A stretch of 64,000 bases of DNA, taken from NCBI RefSeq assembly GCF_020524485.1, contig NZ_JAIVLF010000001.1:1240001-1304000 (forward strand). Reading direction: 5' to 3'. Shown piece by piece: positions 62,187-64,000 of this stretch. A model generated the notes under the pieces. It was not told the origin of the DNA and did not search any database. It worked only from the letters and a program-made list of their open reading frames with translations. The position numbers and the translations under genes are program-made. Source of the DNA: Novosphingobium profundi. Its GTDB lineage: Bacteria > Pseudomonadota > Alphaproteobacteria > Sphingomonadales > Sphingomonadaceae. Within the stretch, counting starts at the first letter, position 1, and each line of letters starts with the position of its first letter.

Positions 62187-62687
62187 TCAGTTGGCAGGGC
62201 CGGAGAACTGCGCGTCGGTGACGGGCTCCTGCCATTCCACGTTCTTGCCGTTTAGCGACTCGGTGATGGCGATATGCGACATCGCCTCGTTCGCGGTCGC
62301 GCCGTGCCAGTGACGCACGCCCGGCTTCACGTAGGCCATATCGCCCGCGCAGACGCGCTGCGGGGCCTGGCCTTCGGCCTGGGTCCAGCCGCAGCCCTGG
62401 GTGACGTAGAAGGTCTGACCAGCCGGGTGGGTGTGCCAGTTGGTGCGCGCGCCGGGCGTGAAGGTGACGAGCGCGGTGCCCGCCTGGCCGGGCGCGGTCG
62501 GCTTGGTCAGCATGTAGAGGTACACCTCGCCGGTGAAGTAGTCGGCGGGCGGGTTGGTCCCTTCCACTTCGGACTGGCTGACCACGACCTGATCGGCATC
62601 CTGGCCCTTGTCCTGTGCGCTGAGTGCAGAGGCGCTGCAGGCAAGGCCCGCTCCGGCAAGGACGGCGGCGAGGGCGAATTTCGACAT
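62187..62687 (-). CDS. Exported cupin-domain protein
   Basis: This 166 aa protein starts at ATG 62687 behind CAGGAG. The signal (MSKFALAAVLAGAGLACSAS) contains a lipobox-like GLAC, so it may be a lipoprotein. The cupin motif 1 is GARTNWHTHPAGQTFYVTQG and motif 2 is VKPGVRHWHGA; the His residues are metal-binding candidates. Its body is paralogous to the divergent cytoplasmic cupin across a 245-base gap. Homologs often accompany CMD-domain proteins, as here. Function unknown. Confidence 0.85.
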   Translation of the reverse strand: MSKFALAAVLAGAGLACSASALSAQDKGQDADQVVVSQSEVEGTNPPADYFTGEVYLYMLTKPTAPGQAGTALVTFTPGARTNWHTHPAGQTFYVTQGCGWTQAEGQAPQRVCAGDMAYVKPGVRHWHGATANEAMSHIAITESLNGKNVEWQEPVTDAQFSGPAN

Positions 62688-62809
62688 GGGGCAGTCTCCT
62701 GAAATGTGGTGCGTCGAGGGTGCGCGGTGGTCCGGTCTCCAACCGCAAAACGGGCGCGCAGGACCTTGCACGATGCCCCTCTAACGCAGCAGTTGCGTGT
62801 CGGGTCCAT

Positions 62810-62820
62810 GAGTTCAACTC
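62810..62820. promoter_or_regulatory. Palindrome between the divergent cupin genes
   Basis: GAGTTCAACTC is a perfect 5-bp palindrome about its central C, 123 bases before the left cupin start and 113 bases before the right one. It is a candidate operator for a shared regulator, perhaps the LysR protein. Confidence 0.4.
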
Positions 62821-62932
62821 AACACTGTGTATAGGCACGAGGCCATTGTCGAGCGGCGGGGGAGGGCGCACATGGGAACCATTCCGGGATGGCCGGCACC
62901 TCGCCTGCTATCGAATGCAGGAGCACACAATC

Positions 62933-63379
62933 ATGAGCGACACGAACGACCTCACCAAGCAGGACGCCGTCGTCCTTCGCAATGGCACCGCCGAAGCCAT
63001 CAAGGGCCCCGAACAGACCTTCACCGGCACCGTGCGGATCGACCGCATCTTCAATCCGCCCGAGCCCGCCCGCGCCGGTTTCGCCATCGTCAACTTCGAG
63101 CCGGGCGCGCGCACCAACTGGCACACGCATCCGGCCGGCCAGACCCTCTACGTCACGCAGGGCGTGGGCTGGCACAAGTGCGAAGGCGGTGAAAAGACCG
63201 AGATCCGCGCGGGCGACACGGTGTGGTGCAACTGCGGCAAGCGCCACTGGCACGGCGCGACCGACACCACCTACATGCAGCACATCGCCATCACCGAAGC
63301 CATCGACGGCAGCCCGGTGAACTGGATGGAAGCGGTCTCCGACGAGGAGTACCTGTCGGGTCCGGTCAAGAAGGACTGA
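62933..63379 (+). CDS. Cytoplasmic cupin-domain protein
   Basis: This 148 aa protein starts at ATG 62933 (CAGGAG upstream) with no signal peptide. It has GARTNWHTHPAGQTLYVTQG, CNCGKRHWHGA and HIAITEAIDGSPVNWMEAVSDEEYL, closely like the divergent exported cupin. It may bind a metal and act on a small carbonyl or phenolic compound. It precedes the alpha/beta hydrolase gene by 118 bases on the same strand. Confidence 0.87.
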   Translation: MSDTNDLTKQDAVVLRNGTAEAIKGPEQTFTGTVRIDRIFNPPEPARAGFAIVNFEPGARTNWHTHPAGQTLYVTQGVGWHKCEGGEKTEIRAGDTVWCNCGKRHWHGATDTTYMQHIAITEAIDGSPVNWMEAVSDEEYLSGPVKKD

Positions 63380-63497
63380 TCCGGCAAGACCCCGTCTCTC
63401 GACAGCCCCTCGGGTCGCACCGGGGCTGACCGGCAGGGCGCGCACGAAGACCGTACAGGCAGCTGCGCGCCCGCCCCGACCAGAAAAGGAATTTCCC

Positions 63498-64000
63498 ATG
63501 GCACTTGCCGACAACTACATTTTCGATCTCAGCGACAACGTCGTGCGCACGCCCGTCAGCTACCTGACGCGCTATGGCATCACGATCTCGGCCGATCTCT
63601 ACACCGCCGTCGATTTCGACGAGACCACGCCCGCTCCCGCGCTCGTCATCGGCGCACCCTATGGCGGCGTGAAGGAGCAGGGCCCGGGCGTCTACGCCAA
63701 CGAGCTTGCGCAGCGCGGCTTCGTGGTGCTGACCTTCGATCCTTCGTACAACGGCTATAGCGGCGGCGAGACCCGCCACCTGTCCTCGCCCGACGTGTTC
63801 GTGGAAGATTTCCACGCGGCGGTCGACTTCCTGGGGACGCGTGAATTCGTGGACCGTGAGAAGATCGGCGCGCTCGGCATCTGCGGCAGCGGCGGTTTCG
63901 CGCTGAGCGCGGCGTCGGTCGACCCGCGCATCAAGGCCATCGCGACGGCCAGCATGTACGACATTTCGCGCATGCACGCCGAGGGCTTCGGCGGTTCGCT
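63498..64000 (+). CDS. Alpha/beta hydrolase (dienelactone-hydrolase-like), truncated by the window end
   Basis: The frame from ATG 63498 (AAAAGGAATTTCCC upstream) runs off the window after about 167 residues. It has PALVIGAPYGGVKEQGPGVY, VVLTFDPSYNGYSGGETR, DFLGTREFVDREKIGALGICGSGGFALSAASVDPRIKAI. The elbow GICGSGGF differs from the usual GxSxG, reading C or S at the nucleophile region. Similar proteins are annotated as alpha/beta hydrolases or YcjY-like. It is on the same strand as the cytoplasmic cupin. Confidence 0.8.
   Translation, partial: MALADNYIFDLSDNVVRTPVSYLTRYGITISADLYTAVDFDETTPAPALVIGAPYGGVKEQGPGVYANELAQRGFVVLTFDPSYNGYSGGETRHLSSPDVFVEDFHAAVDFLGTREFVDREKIGALGICGSGGFALSAASVDPRIKAIATASMYDISRMHAEGFGGS

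Overview
This 64 kb window is GC-rich (rough impression 65% or more) and tightly packed. It looks like the chromosome, or a large replicon, of an alphaproteobacterium of the order Sphingomonadales, probably Novosphingobium-like. The evidence is a TonB-dependent receptor beside a catabolic cluster, many SDR and acyl-CoA dehydrogenase genes, SphA-type outer-membrane proteins, ATGA stop/start overlaps, GTG starts, and a NasS/NasT nitrate system typical of alpha- and gammaproteobacteria. The taxon is an inference. I see no tRNA, rRNA, CRISPR array, insertion sequence or phage gene.

(1) 1-19.6 kb is a nitrogen-scavenging island. It starts with the end of a pyrimidine-degradation (rut) operon in the order C-D-A. 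The nitrate/nitrite sensor pair NasT (ANTAR antiterminator) and NasS follows. Next comes a nitrate-type ABC importer (lipoprotein NrtA, permease NrtB, and one polypeptide carrying two fused ATPases), an outer-membrane porin, a formate/nitrite-family channel, a fused PP2C-phosphatase/Ser-Thr-kinase and cyanase (cynS). After a strong terminator lies nirB-nirD-nasA-cobA, the assimilatory nitrite and nitrate reductases plus the siroheme methyltransferase. The nrtA and nirB transcripts have paralogous leaders: the same 33-34 nt block, a second shared block about 80 nt later, and an intrinsic terminator right before the gene. This fits NasT-controlled transcription antitermination.

(2) 19.7-23.3 kb is regulatory: an orphan anti-sigma-like membrane protein, a META-domain lipoprotein, a 731 nt gene-free stretch rich in perfect inverted repeats, a NarL-type response regulator and a convergent soluble histidine kinase.

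(3) 23.4-36.7 kb is an envelope cluster of unknown purpose. It encodes a formylglycine-generating enzyme with both catalytic cysteines (no sulfatase in the window), several predicted outer-membrane proteins (one of the D15/Omp85 type, one SphA-type), a DUF2092 LolA-like protein coupled to a His-rich secreted protein, a BASS-family transporter, a Tat-exported hydrolase, a large beta-propeller/cytochrome c protein and an MpaB-type oxygenase.

(4) 36.7-53.2 kb is an acyl-CoA catabolic cluster: TonB receptor, LuxR and TetR regulators, acyl-CoA ligase, two SDRs, thiolase, crotonase, three acyl-CoA dehydrogenases, a fused hydratase/3-hydroxyacyl-CoA dehydrogenase and a nitronate-monooxygenase-like flavoprotein. 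Five intergenic regions share a similar AT-rich element, suggesting one regulon for a hydrophobic substrate.

(5) 53.2-58.0 kb holds a GH43 and a GH39 glycosidase (xylan-type) and an MFS exporter. (6) 58.0-64.0 kb holds a small redox/detoxification set: an exported double carboxymuconolactone-decarboxylase-domain protein, tautomerase, SDR, zinc alcohol dehydrogenase, LysR regulator, two divergent paralogous cupins and an alpha/beta hydrolase cut by the window end.
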